Assembly: GCA_003455235.1 (NCBI GenBank)
Contig: DMRT01000081.1
Location: 1-7,644 of the forward strand
DNA: 7,644 nt
Source: Chitinophagaceae bacterium
GTDB lineage: Bacteria > Bacteroidota > Bacteroidia > Chitinophagales > Chitinophagaceae
Reading direction: 5' to 3'
Position numbers and translations under genes: made by a program. The notes beneath the pieces are model-generated. The model saw nothing but the letters and a program-made list of their open reading frames with translations. It ran no database searches and was not told the origin of the DNA. Each line of letters starts with the position of its first letter. Within the stretch, counting starts at the first letter, position 1. This document shows positions 1-5,243 of the stretch, in pieces.

Positions 1-369
1 TGGGCACGCAATATGGCGCTGCTGAATATGGCCATGATGGATGCGGCAGTAGTTTGCTGGGATACGAAATTCACCTATTTCAATCCACGGCCTTCACAGA
101 TAGATCCCCGCATCAAAACACCGATCGGCTTGCCTAATTTTCCTTCTTACATCTCTGGGCACAGTACATTCAGTGCAGCGGCAGCAACCGTGCTGGGATA
201 TGTGATCCCTTCCAAGTCGCAGCAATACAGCGACTGGGCCAGAGAAGCATCTGTTTCCCGTATGTATGGCGGTATCCATTACCGCAGTGATTGTGAAGTG
301 GGACTTACCACTGGCGGTAAAGTGGGAACCTATGCGGTGAACAGGGGGCATATTGATGGAGCTGAATAA
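1..369 (+). CDS. PAP2 / vanadium-dependent haloperoxidase-type protein, C-terminal part (5' end outside window)
   Basis: The frame is open from base 1 to a TAA at 367-369, giving 122 residues of the C-terminus; the start lies upstream of the window. All three signature blocks of the PAP2/vanadium haloperoxidase fold are visible. A K-x6-RP block has Lys at residue 23 and Arg at 30 of the visible part. An SGH block is at 52-54, in the context SYISGHSTFSAA. An SR-x5-H block has Arg 87 and His 93, followed by YRSD. The Lys/Arg, SGH and Arg/His spacings equal those of the vanadate/phosphate pocket of fungal vanadium chloroperoxidase. The NPRP wording and the short distance between blocks favour the haloperoxidase-like branch over membrane lipid phosphatases, and no membrane span is seen. 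Members either oxidise halides with peroxide or act as acid phosphatases; the sequence cannot decide which. Export cannot be judged because the N-terminus is missing. Confidence 0.85.
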   Translation, partial: WARNMALLNMAMMDAAVVCWDTKFTYFNPRPSQIDPRIKTPIGLPNFPSYISGHSTFSAAAATVLGYVIPSKSQQYSDWAREASVSRMYGGIHYRSDCEVGLTTGGKVGTYAVNRGHIDGAE

Positions 370-390
370 AAATAACCGGATATAACATGA

Positions 391-424
391 ACGGTCCCGC
401 CAACAGCGGGACCGTTTTATTTTC
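391..424 (+). terminator. Intrinsic terminator after the PAP2/haloperoxidase gene
   Basis: A perfect 10-bp stem (391-400 with 406-415, arms ACGGTCCCGC / GCGGGACCGT) encloses a 5-base loop CAACA. It is followed at once by a T-rich run TTTATTTT. It lies 21 bases after the stop codon of the first gene. An apparent start codon for the next frame at 387 sits at the foot of this hairpin, which argues against using that start. Confidence 0.9.
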
Positions 425-524
425 CGTCAACATGATGGGATGCTTTAATGTGTTGCAATCACTGGAAAAATATAGTATCTTCATCAGCGCTACAGGCTTC
501 TCATCGTTAACGAAAAACCTGCTT

Positions 525-950
525 ATGAAAGTTTCCGACATTTTAAATGGCAAAAGCGTCACGATCTATTCCGTTACCGGGCAAACCACCGTTTATGAAG
601 CCATCAAGGTACTGGGTGAAAAAAACATCGGGGCCCTGCTGGTGATGGAAGGTGATACACTCACCGGCATCCTTTCCGAAAGGGATTATGCCCGCAAAGT
701 GGTGCTGAAGGGAAAATCATCAAAAGAAACAGCGGTGAAGGATATTATGACAGAAAATGTACTGACCGTAACTCCGGCCGACAGCATTGAAACATGTATG
801 GCCATTATGAGTGATAAGCATATCCGCCACCTGCCGGTGCTTGAAAACGGCAAAGTGCTGGGCATGGTGTCTATAGGCGATGTGGTGAATGGCATCATTG
901 CCACGCAAAAAGAAACCATTGCACAACTGCAGAATTACATTACTCAATAA
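525..950 (+). CDS. Two-CBS-domain protein
   Basis: Encodes 141 residues made almost entirely of a CBS (Bateman) pair: CBS1 about residues 10-62, with GILSERDYARKVV near its end, and CBS2 about 72-128, with HIRHLPVLENGKVLGMVS and then IGDVV. CBS pairs typically bind adenine nucleotides (AMP, ATP, SAM or NAD) in the cleft between domains and act as sensors. No catalytic or transport domain is attached and no membrane span or signal is present, so it is probably a soluble cytoplasmic regulatory protein of unknown partner. The frame is open back to 387, but that would start inside the terminator hairpin and add 46 residues unlike CBS proteins. ATG 525, giving MKVSDIL, matches the usual beginning and length of this small family. 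No clear Shine-Dalgarno precedes it. Its stop is 6 bases from the stop of the convergent TRIC-like gene. Confidence 0.88.
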   Translation: MKVSDILNGKSVTIYSVTGQTTVYEAIKVLGEKNIGALLVMEGDTLTGILSERDYARKVVLKGKSSKETAVKDIMTENVLTVTPADSIETCMAIMSDKHIRHLPVLENGKVLGMVSIGDVVNGIIATQKETIAQLQNYITQ

Positions 951-956
951 GTACAG

Positions 957-1565
957 CTACACTTCCATCTTTGGCAACGACCATTTGAATTTTACTGCTG
1001 TTAAGCGTATCCCGATGATGGTTATAATGCTGATCAAAGCGCACCAGATATCCGGCAAGGAAGTATATTTCAATACCAGGTATACGAGCGCCCCGGCAAT
1101 ACAGGCCGTGGCATAAATCTCTTTGCGGAATATCTGTGGTATTTCGTTGATCAGGGTATCCCGTATCACACCTCCCATCACAGCGGTAAACAATCCCATA
1201 ATCACGGCAGCCAGCGGCGCCACGTTCAGCGACAGGGCTTTTTCCATACCGATGATGGTATAAATGGCGATGCCGATGGAATCGAATACCAGCAATATCT
1301 TCGGTATTTTGTGCAGTTGCCTGCGGAAGACAACCATCAGTATAATACCAGCCGCGATGGCAATGATGTAATTATTATCCGCCACCCAGGCAATGGGATG
1401 GGCGCCGAGGATAATATCCCGTAACGTACCCCCGCCGATGGCCGTGGCAAAAGCGGTGAAGCTGATGCCAAACAGGTCTTTGTACAGGTTTTTATCCAAT
1501 GCTGCCAGCGCCCCCGACATGGCAAACATCATTACCCCGAACAGGTTAAAATAATAACTGATCAT
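957..1565 (-). CDS. TRIC-type / UPF0126 membrane protein (YicG-like)
   Basis: A 202-residue, very hydrophobic protein with about seven predicted membrane spans, made of two related halves. The marker motifs are GGGTLRD at residues 44-50 and GGVIRD at 131-136, the glycine-rich kinks repeated in each half of the UPF0126 family. Bacterial members have been shown structurally to be trimeric intracellular cation (TRIC) channel homologues conducting monovalent cations, so a K+/Na+ channel in the inner membrane is the likely role; substrate cannot be read from sequence. Length is normal for the family. The ATG at 1563-1565 gives MISYYFNLFGV directly at the first span. The gene starts 33 bases beyond the hairpin that ends the metB-hom unit and has no perfect TAnnTTTG element upstream (the closest is TAACTTTC). 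It is therefore a separate gene or weakly served by read-through. It is convergent with the CBS gene. Confidence 0.9.
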   Translation of the reverse strand: MISYYFNLFGVMMFAMSGALAALDKNLYKDLFGISFTAFATAIGGGTLRDIILGAHPIAWVADNNYIIAIAAGIILMVVFRRQLHKIPKILLVFDSIGIAIYTIIGMEKALSLNVAPLAAVIMGLFTAVMGGVIRDTLINEIPQIFRKEIYATACIAGALVYLVLKYTSLPDIWCALISIITIIGIRLTAVKFKWSLPKMEV

Positions 1566-1597
1566 GATCGTAAATTTTATGAAAGTTACTAAACAAA

Positions 1598-1621
1598 GTC
1601 CCGCTCAGGCGGGACAATTGT
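1598..1621 (-). terminator. Hairpin terminator after homoserine dehydrogenase, possibly bidirectional
   Basis: A perfect 7-bp stem, GTCCCGC (1598-1604) with GCGGGAC (1609-1615), encloses a 4-base loop. On the minus strand it is followed by TTTGTTTAG and lies 67 bases after the stop of homoserine dehydrogenase. On the plus strand it is followed by AATTGTTTATTT, so it could also stop transcripts running from the CBS gene through the TRIC gene in antisense. The run of T is imperfect in both directions. Confidence 0.65.
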
Positions 1622-1682
1622 TTATTTCAAAACCAAAACTAATAAAAGTCGCAGAGGGATGTGACTTATTGGTCAGACCATG

Positions 1683-2960
1683 TTAAATAACCCCGGCCAG
1701 TTCCAGGCTTCTTTTGCTGACCTTCCTGTAATCGATGTTTTCGATGATGGGCTCCGGGCAAAGAATTAATGACACTCCTTCCTGTTTCCACCAGCCGGTA
1801 TGGAACAATTTCCCGGCATGAATCACGGCAACCAGCCAGCTTTGCTTAAATCCGTTGTGCCATTCCTCGATCCATTCAAAATCTTCCTTCCGTATTTTAG
1901 CAAGGTCATCCGTACTGATAAAAACCTTCAGGTAATAATCGGTACTGAGTTGTGTATCCGTCCGGTGATGTATTTTTTTGTATTCGTATTTGTAATTGTA
2001 CCGCAATGCCGAGATGTCACTCAGTACGGCCGAAGCGGTAGGGAATGCCCCGGCTCCTTTTCCCTTAAAGAAATGTGTATCGGCAAAACTGCTTTCGGTG
2101 GTCAGGGCGTTAAATTCATTCTGTACATGGTACAGGTCGTCTTTGGGAGTAACAAACTGAGGTAATACGAATGCAGCCAGCTTTCCTGATTCCAGTTTCT
2201 TGGCATTGGCTACCAGTTTGATGCTGTACTTTTTTTCTCCGGCCACAACAGCATCTGGCCGGGAGATGTTTTCTATGCCGTTAAAGAGGAACTCCCGGGG
2301 TTTGGCAATCACGCCAAAGGAGTGAGCCAGCAGGATGCTGAGTTTATTGGCAGCATCAAAACCGCCCACATCCAGTTTGGGATTGCTTTCAGCAAAGCCG
2401 GCCTGCTGGGCAAGGGTAAGTGCTTCCCTGAACTCCAGCTCTTCTTCAAAAATTTTCGTGAGGATGAAATTCGTAGAGCCATTGATGATACCGCGGATGG
2501 ATTTCAGCAGGTCATTGTCGTAATATTCTTCCAGGTTGCGTACGATGGGCATGCTTGCACAGCAGGCGGCTTCATACAGGAAGGCCGTATTGTTTTCCTG
2601 CTGAAGTTGCAGCAGTTCTTCAAAATGCTCGGCAATCATTTTCTTATTGGCGCTTACCACGGCCTTGCCTTTTTGTAAAGCCGTCTTTACAATGTGATAG
2701 GCTGCATCCGCATCATCGATCAGTTCCACGATTACGTTGATGCTTTCGTCATTGAGCAATAAAGCCGCTTCAGTGGTGAAATTTTCTGCGGGTATACTCC
2801 GCTTCTTGCCTGCATTTTTAATGCAGATCTTTTTTATGGAAGCCTGCAGGGTAGGAGTGGTATGCAGCACATCATAAAGGCCCTTGCCCACCACGCCAAA
2901 GCCAAAGAGGCCGATGGTAAGCTGACCGGTTGATTGGTTTACTGATTGATTGATTGACAA
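1683..2960 (-). CDS. hom: Homoserine dehydrogenase
   Basis: A 425-residue NAD(P)-dependent enzyme reducing aspartate semialdehyde to homoserine, the branch point to threonine and methionine. The Rossmann motif GFGVVG is at residues 20-25. SANKK (103-107) carries the conserved Lys 106. The family signature GIINGSTNFIL spans 157-167. The catalytic segment AESNPKLDVGGFDAANK (190-206) includes Glu 191, Asp 197, Asp 202 and Lys 206. GKGAGAFPTASAV (300-312) is the usual end of the core. No aspartokinase is fused. Residues about 338-425 form an extra C-terminal domain where many homologues have a regulatory ACT domain; DYYLKVFIS fits its first strand but the rest looks divergent. The only plausible start is TTG at 2958-2960, because no in-frame ATG or GTG precedes the Rossmann motif. 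The first codons fall in a TCAA tetranucleotide repeat. The gap to the upstream metB-like gene is 65 bases without a convincing promoter or terminator, so the two probably form one SAM-controlled operon. Confidence 0.95.
   Translation of the reverse strand: MSINQSVNQSTGQLTIGLFGFGVVGKGLYDVLHTTPTLQASIKKICIKNAGKKRSIPAENFTTEAALLLNDESINVIVELIDDADAAYHIVKTALQKGKAVVSANKKMIAEHFEELLQLQQENNTAFLYEAACCASMPIVRNLEEYYDNDLLKSIRGIINGSTNFILTKIFEEELEFREALTLAQQAGFAESNPKLDVGGFDAANKLSILLAHSFGVIAKPREFLFNGIENISRPDAVVAGEKKYSIKLVANAKKLESGKLAAFVLPQFVTPKDDLYHVQNEFNALTTESSFADTHFFKGKGAGAFPTASAVLSDISALRYNYKYEYKKIHHRTDTQLSTDYYLKVFISTDDLAKIRKEDFEWIEEWHNGFKQSWLVAVIHAGKLFHTGWWKQEGVSLILCPEPIIENIDYRKVSKRSLELAGVI
2943..2958 (-). 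repeat. Tetranucleotide repeat at the start of hom
   Basis: On the minus strand the bases right after the TTG start are TCAA TCAA TCAA TCAG, nearly four copies of a 4-base unit; on the plus strand this reads TGAT x3 then TGAC. They encode the N-terminal SINQS, which lies before the conserved fold. Because the unit is not a multiple of three, gain or loss of one copy would shift the frame relative to the start codon. Confidence 0.7.
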
Positions 2961-3025
2961 GTTGCTGAATTTAAATTGTTCAATAATTGGATAAAGTACA
3001 AGAGTGCGACGCCCCAGGAGCCCGG

Positions 3026-4201
3026 CTATGCAGGAATGCTGGTAACCAAATTTTTCTTTTCCAGTTTTGCAAATGCCTGGTCCAGGTCGGCAACCAGGTC
3101 TTCCACTTCTTCCAGCCCGACACTTAGCCTTACCAAACTGTCGGCCACACCGGCTGCCCTGCGTTTTTCTGACGGGATGCTTTTATGCGTCATCTGCGCC
3201 GGGTGACAGAGAAGGCTCTTCACGCCGCCCAGGCTTTCGGCCAGTTTAAAATAACGGGTGTTGGTAACAAATGCCGTGGCTGCCTCTTCGGTATCGTTCT
3301 TCAGGGTAAAGGAAACGATGCCGCCAAAACCTTTGCTTTGTTTTTTGGCGATTTCGTGGTTGGTATGTGTTTTTAATCCCGGGTAGTACACTTTATCCAC
3401 TGAAGGATGTGTTTCCAGGAATTCGGCAATGACCTGTGCATTCCGGCCATGCTGCTGCACACGCAGGTTCAGTGTTTCAATACCACGGATCACCAGCCAG
3501 CTGTCGAACGGGGCCAGGATGGCGCCACTGGCATTCTGGATGAATTTGATTTTATCGCCCAGCTCTTTTTCTTTGGTTACCACCAGTCCGGCAATCAGGT
3601 CACTGTGACCGCCGAGGTATTTGGTGGCGCTGTGCACTACAATATCAGCTCCCAGCGCAAGAGGTTGTTGTAAGGCGGGTGAAGCAAAAGTGTTATCCAC
3701 GCAAAGCCAACAGGAATGGGCGCGGGCGATTTTTGCGATGGCTTCAATGTCACTTACTTTCAGGGTGGGGTTGGTGGGTGTTTCCAGCCAGATGAGTTTG
3801 GTGCCGGGTGTAATGGCATTGAATACATTTTCTGCATTGGTGGTATCCACATAGTTCACTTTGATGCCGAATTTTTCATAGATGTGAGTGAACAGGCGGA
3901 AGGCGCCGCCATAGATATCATCCACGGCAAGGATCTCATCACCGGCCTTGAGCAGTTTCACAACGGAATCAATAGCTGCCAGTCCGCTGCCAAATGCAAT
4001 GCCCACGGTTCCTTTTTCCAGCTGGGTGATGATGCTTTCGAGGGTCGCCCTGGTCGGGTTATTGGTCCGGGCATAATCGTATCCTTTGTTTACACCGGGC
4101 GCTTCCTGCACAAAAGTGCTGGTTTGGTAAATGGGTACACTTACGGAACCGGTTAACGGATCGGTAGGGATGCTGTGGATGAGTTGTGTTGCATTGCTCA
4201 T
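3026..4201 (-). CDS. metB: Cystathionine gamma-synthase-like PLP enzyme (Cys/Met metabolism family)
   Basis: A 391-residue fold-type I PLP enzyme of the trans-sulfuration family, cytoplasmic and normally tetrameric. The PLP-binding Lys is K194 in HSATKYLGGHSD. D169 in CVDNTFASP should contact the pyridine nitrogen. YDYAR (41-45) supplies Tyr 43 and Arg 45 for the neighbouring subunit's phosphate pocket. Y97 in IYGG stacks on the ring, and R358 in LVRLSVGLE should bind substrate carboxylate. Asp 42 and Arg 102 match E. coli cystathionine gamma-synthase, and the length fits synthase/lyase enzymes better than the longer O-acetylhomoserine sulfhydrylases. Unusually, the active-site loop reads SLGGVKSL with Lys 328, where synthases and lyases usually have Glu. 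Exact activity (gamma-synthase, gamma-lyase or direct sulfhydrylation) is therefore open. A SAM-I riboswitch upstream and hom downstream place it in methionine synthesis. ATG 4199-4201 is the family start; no Shine-Dalgarno is visible. Confidence 0.88.
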   Translation of the reverse strand: MSNATQLIHSIPTDPLTGSVSVPIYQTSTFVQEAPGVNKGYDYARTNNPTRATLESIITQLEKGTVGIAFGSGLAAIDSVVKLLKAGDEILAVDDIYGGAFRLFTHIYEKFGIKVNYVDTTNAENVFNAITPGTKLIWLETPTNPTLKVSDIEAIAKIARAHSCWLCVDNTFASPALQQPLALGADIVVHSATKYLGGHSDLIAGLVVTKEKELGDKIKFIQNASGAILAPFDSWLVIRGIETLNLRVQQHGRNAQVIAEFLETHPSVDKVYYPGLKTHTNHEIAKKQSKGFGGIVSFTLKNDTEEAATAFVTNTRYFKLAESLGGVKSLLCHPAQMTHKSIPSEKRRAAGVADSLVRLSVGLEEVEDLVADLDQAFAKLEKKNLVTSIPA

Positions 4202-4264
4202 GATAAGATGTTTTTTGGTTTATGAAATGATCTTACCAGAGAGGAGGAGTAATTACCGGATGGA

Positions 4265-4310
4265 TTTTTTATGAATTGCCCGGGCTTAAGCCCGGGCAAT
4301 TCATAAAAAA
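4265..4310. repeat. 46-base perfect palindrome in the metB leader
   Basis: Arms 4265-4287 and 4288-4310 are exact reverse complements with no spacer. The core is GCCCGGGCTTAAGCCCGGGC, flanked by AATTCAT and then an A/T run. Folded as RNA it would give a hairpin of about 21 bp. It has T-rich sequence before it and A-rich sequence after it on both strands, the wrong order for an intrinsic terminator. Its outer A/T run overlaps the U-tract of the riboswitch terminator. It may be a dispersed palindromic repeat, an mRNA-stability element or a cruciform site. Confidence 0.85.
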
Positions 4311-4339
4311 AAGCTCACCCGATAAATCAGATGAGCTTT
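4305..4339 (-). terminator. SAM riboswitch expression-platform terminator
   Basis: On the minus strand, AAAGCTCATCTGAT (4339-4326) pairs with ATCGGGTGAGCTTT (4323-4310) in a stem of up to 14 bp, including two G-U pairs, followed by eight T from 4312 to 4305. The left arm contains ATCTGATTTATC (4332-4321), which can instead pair with the 3' side of the aptamer, so the hairpin is conditional. Confidence 0.9.
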
Positions 4340-4370
4340 CAATATTTTGATGAAGTATTTTAAGCGCTGG

Positions 4371-4485
4371 ATCTGACTTATCTGTCCGCCAGTTGGCGGG
4401 TGGAATTGGCACCTTTCCATGAACTGAATCATGGTAGGTTGTCAAGGCTTCATCGGGCCATTACCCTCTACCTTTCTTGATAAGT
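4371..4485 (-). promoter_or_regulatory. SAM-I (S-box) riboswitch aptamer and antiterminator strand
   Basis: Read on the minus strand, the S-box conserved blocks occur in order: AAAGGTAGAGGG, then GGCCCGATGAAGCC, ACAACC, and AAGGTGCCAATTCC. P1 is ACTTATC (4485-4479) with GATAAGT (4382-4376). P3 contains CCATGA/TCATGG, and P4 is CCGCC AACT GGCGG. The strand GATAAGTCAGAT (4382-4371) includes the 3' side of P1 and can pair over 12 bp (one G-U) with ATCTGATTTATC at 4332-4321, the left arm of the terminator. By the known S-box mechanism, SAM binding holds P1 together, prevents this antiterminator and lets the terminator form, switching off the metB-like gene and hom. The tertiary contacts were not modelled. 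Confidence 0.95.
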
Positions 4486-4505
4486 GATTAATTAAAGAAC
4501 TGTTG

Positions 4506-4538
4506 CAAATATACAGGAGGAATTTTCAAACGGCCAAA
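4506..4538 (-). promoter_or_regulatory. Promoter of the riboswitch-metB-hom transcript
   Basis: On the minus strand, TTTG (4538-4535) and TATATTTG (4513-4506) are separated by 21 bases. They match the Bacteroidota -33 TTTG and -7 TAnnTTTG elements exactly. A start about 7 bases downstream, near 4499, would place P1 of the SAM aptamer roughly 14 bases into the transcript. Confidence 0.8.
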
Positions 4539-4548
4539 TAAAAAAATC

Positions 4549-4579
4549 AAAAAAAATATTCTGCCTGTCCGAATGCAGG
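4549..4579 (-). terminator. Possible weak terminator of the SecA-like gene
   Basis: On the minus strand CCTG (4579-4576) can pair with CAGG (4567-4564) across an 8-base loop, followed 7 bases later by eight T. The stem is short and the T-run is not adjacent, so this is tentative. It is the only candidate between the end of the SecA-like gene and the next promoter. Confidence 0.3.
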
Positions 4580-4603
4580 ACTATATAGCATTTCCGGGTA
4601 AAA

Positions 4604-5152
4604 TTATTTTATGTTCTTCTGCATCCACTCCGCCTGTGAGTTGGCCGGTTGTTCGGTACCCACCAGTTCAGCGATCTTTTCCTGGCCCTTGATGATGGAC
4701 TTGGTAACGAGGCTGTGTTCAATGGCTTCGTCTTCTTTCATGCCCAGTAATTTGATCATCGGGATTACTTTATCACTGCCGAAATGTTTAAACAGGGGTT
4801 CATCCAGGGCACTGAAAACGATGATCTTCTCATCGCCCCAGTTGTGAATGAGTGCTGTTTCTTTTGCATGCAGGGGATAGTGTTCTGCAAATACCGGCTT
4901 TTTGCCCTGGAGTTTTGATGCATGTACGTGCCGTGTCTCCAGCACCAGGTCTTCGGCCAGTCCCTGCCCGCGGAAAAACTCCCTGAACCGGGTGGCGGTT
5001 TCCGGGAACCAGCAAAGGAATAGATGGCTGGGTTCTTTTTTTGCCAGGGCGGCACAGGCATTCATTTTGGCAGCGGTACTCACATAGGCCCGGTCGGTGA
5101 AAACATGCTTGTCATCCGCTTCGTCCTTTTTTCCGAATAAATTAAACAGCAT
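4604..5152 (-). CDS. Small protein with a SecA-like segment, function unknown
   Basis: Encodes 182 residues. Residues about 114-160 (SALDEPLFKHFGSDKV, then LGMKEDEAIEHSLVTKSI) closely resemble the SecA stretch that follows the arginine-finger motif at the end of nucleotide-binding domain 2; E. coli SecA reads LGMKPGEAIEHPWVTKAI there. The N-terminus MLFNLFGKKDE recalls the amphipathic, membrane-touching beginning of SecA. The middle (VFTDRAYV near 17-24, then alternating helix and strand to about 112) could be a degenerate helicase C-type fold, but the GRSGRQGD-type motif is missing and no Walker A is present. ATPase activity is therefore unlikely. At 182 residues it is about one sixth of SecA. 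It has no signal peptide or membrane span. The frame is intact with its own promoter, so it is not an obvious pseudogene. ATG 5150-5152 follows the promoter directly. A role in secretion is only a guess. Confidence 0.75.
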   Translation of the reverse strand: MLFNLFGKKDEADDKHVFTDRAYVSTAAKMNACAALAKKEPSHLFLCWFPETATRFREFFRGQGLAEDLVLETRHVHASKLQGKKPVFAEHYPLHAKETALIHNWGDEKIIVFSALDEPLFKHFGSDKVIPMIKLLGMKEDEAIEHSLVTKSIIKGQEKIAELVGTEQPANSQAEWMQKNIK

Positions 5153-5168
5153 AGTGCAGGTTGAAATG

Positions 5169-5200
5169 CAAACTTACGCAACAAACCCACCGTCAACAAA
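5169..5200 (-). promoter_or_regulatory. Promoter of the SecA-like gene
   Basis: On the minus strand, TTTG (5200-5197) and TAAGTTTG (5176-5169) are 20 bases apart. Both match the Bacteroidota -33 and -7 consensus exactly. Transcription would begin near 5162, leaving a leader of only about 10 bases before ATG 5152. Confidence 0.75.
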
Positions 5201-5217
5201 TCAGCAATCAATTTGTT
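5195..5217. repeat. Inverted repeat between the divergent SecA-like gene and uvrA
   Basis: AACAAAT (5195-5201) and ATTTGTT (5211-5217) are perfect 7-base inverted arms with a 9-base spacer. The left arm covers the -33 element of the minus-strand promoter and the right arm lies just before the uvrA -7 candidate. This is a possible regulator site, or chance in AT-rich DNA. Confidence 0.4.
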
Positions 5218-5219
5218 TG

Positions 5220-5227
5220 TACCTTTA
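5220..5227 (+). promoter_or_regulatory. Candidate -7 element for uvrA
   Basis: TACCTTTA matches TAnnTTTG in five of six fixed positions and lies 16 bases before the uvrA ATG. No TTTG is found at the usual 19-21 base distance upstream, so the promoter call is partial. Confidence 0.4.
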
Positions 5228-5243
5228 GGCTAAGTAAGTACAC

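Noticed and set aside
452..483. Possible promoter for the CBS gene (GTTG, 20 bases, TATCTTCA)
   Set aside because: The -7 element matches only four of six fixed positions and the -33 element three of four, so it does not stand out from background.
387..524. Upstream extension of the CBS protein by 46 residues from ATG 387
   Set aside because: The start lies at the foot of a strong terminator hairpin and the added residues do not look like a CBS protein; ATG 525 gives a normal family start.
1800..2165. Plus-strand open frame of 121 codons
   Set aside because: It lies entirely antisense to homoserine dehydrogenase, whose motifs are unambiguous, and the translation has no recognisable domain.
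3716..4156. Plus-strand open frame of 146 codons
   Set aside because: It is antisense to the PLP enzyme, and its glycine- and isoleucine-rich wording is a shadow of the real coding strand.
4202..4237. Possible hairpin GGTAAGAT / ATCTTATC directly before the metB-like ATG
   Set aside because: The stem is 8 bp with one G-U pair and a 20-base loop, too weak to claim as a regulatory structure although it sits next to the start.
4265..4310. Palindrome read as an intrinsic terminator
   Set aside because: No T-run follows the stem on either strand; T precedes and A follows it, the opposite of a terminator.
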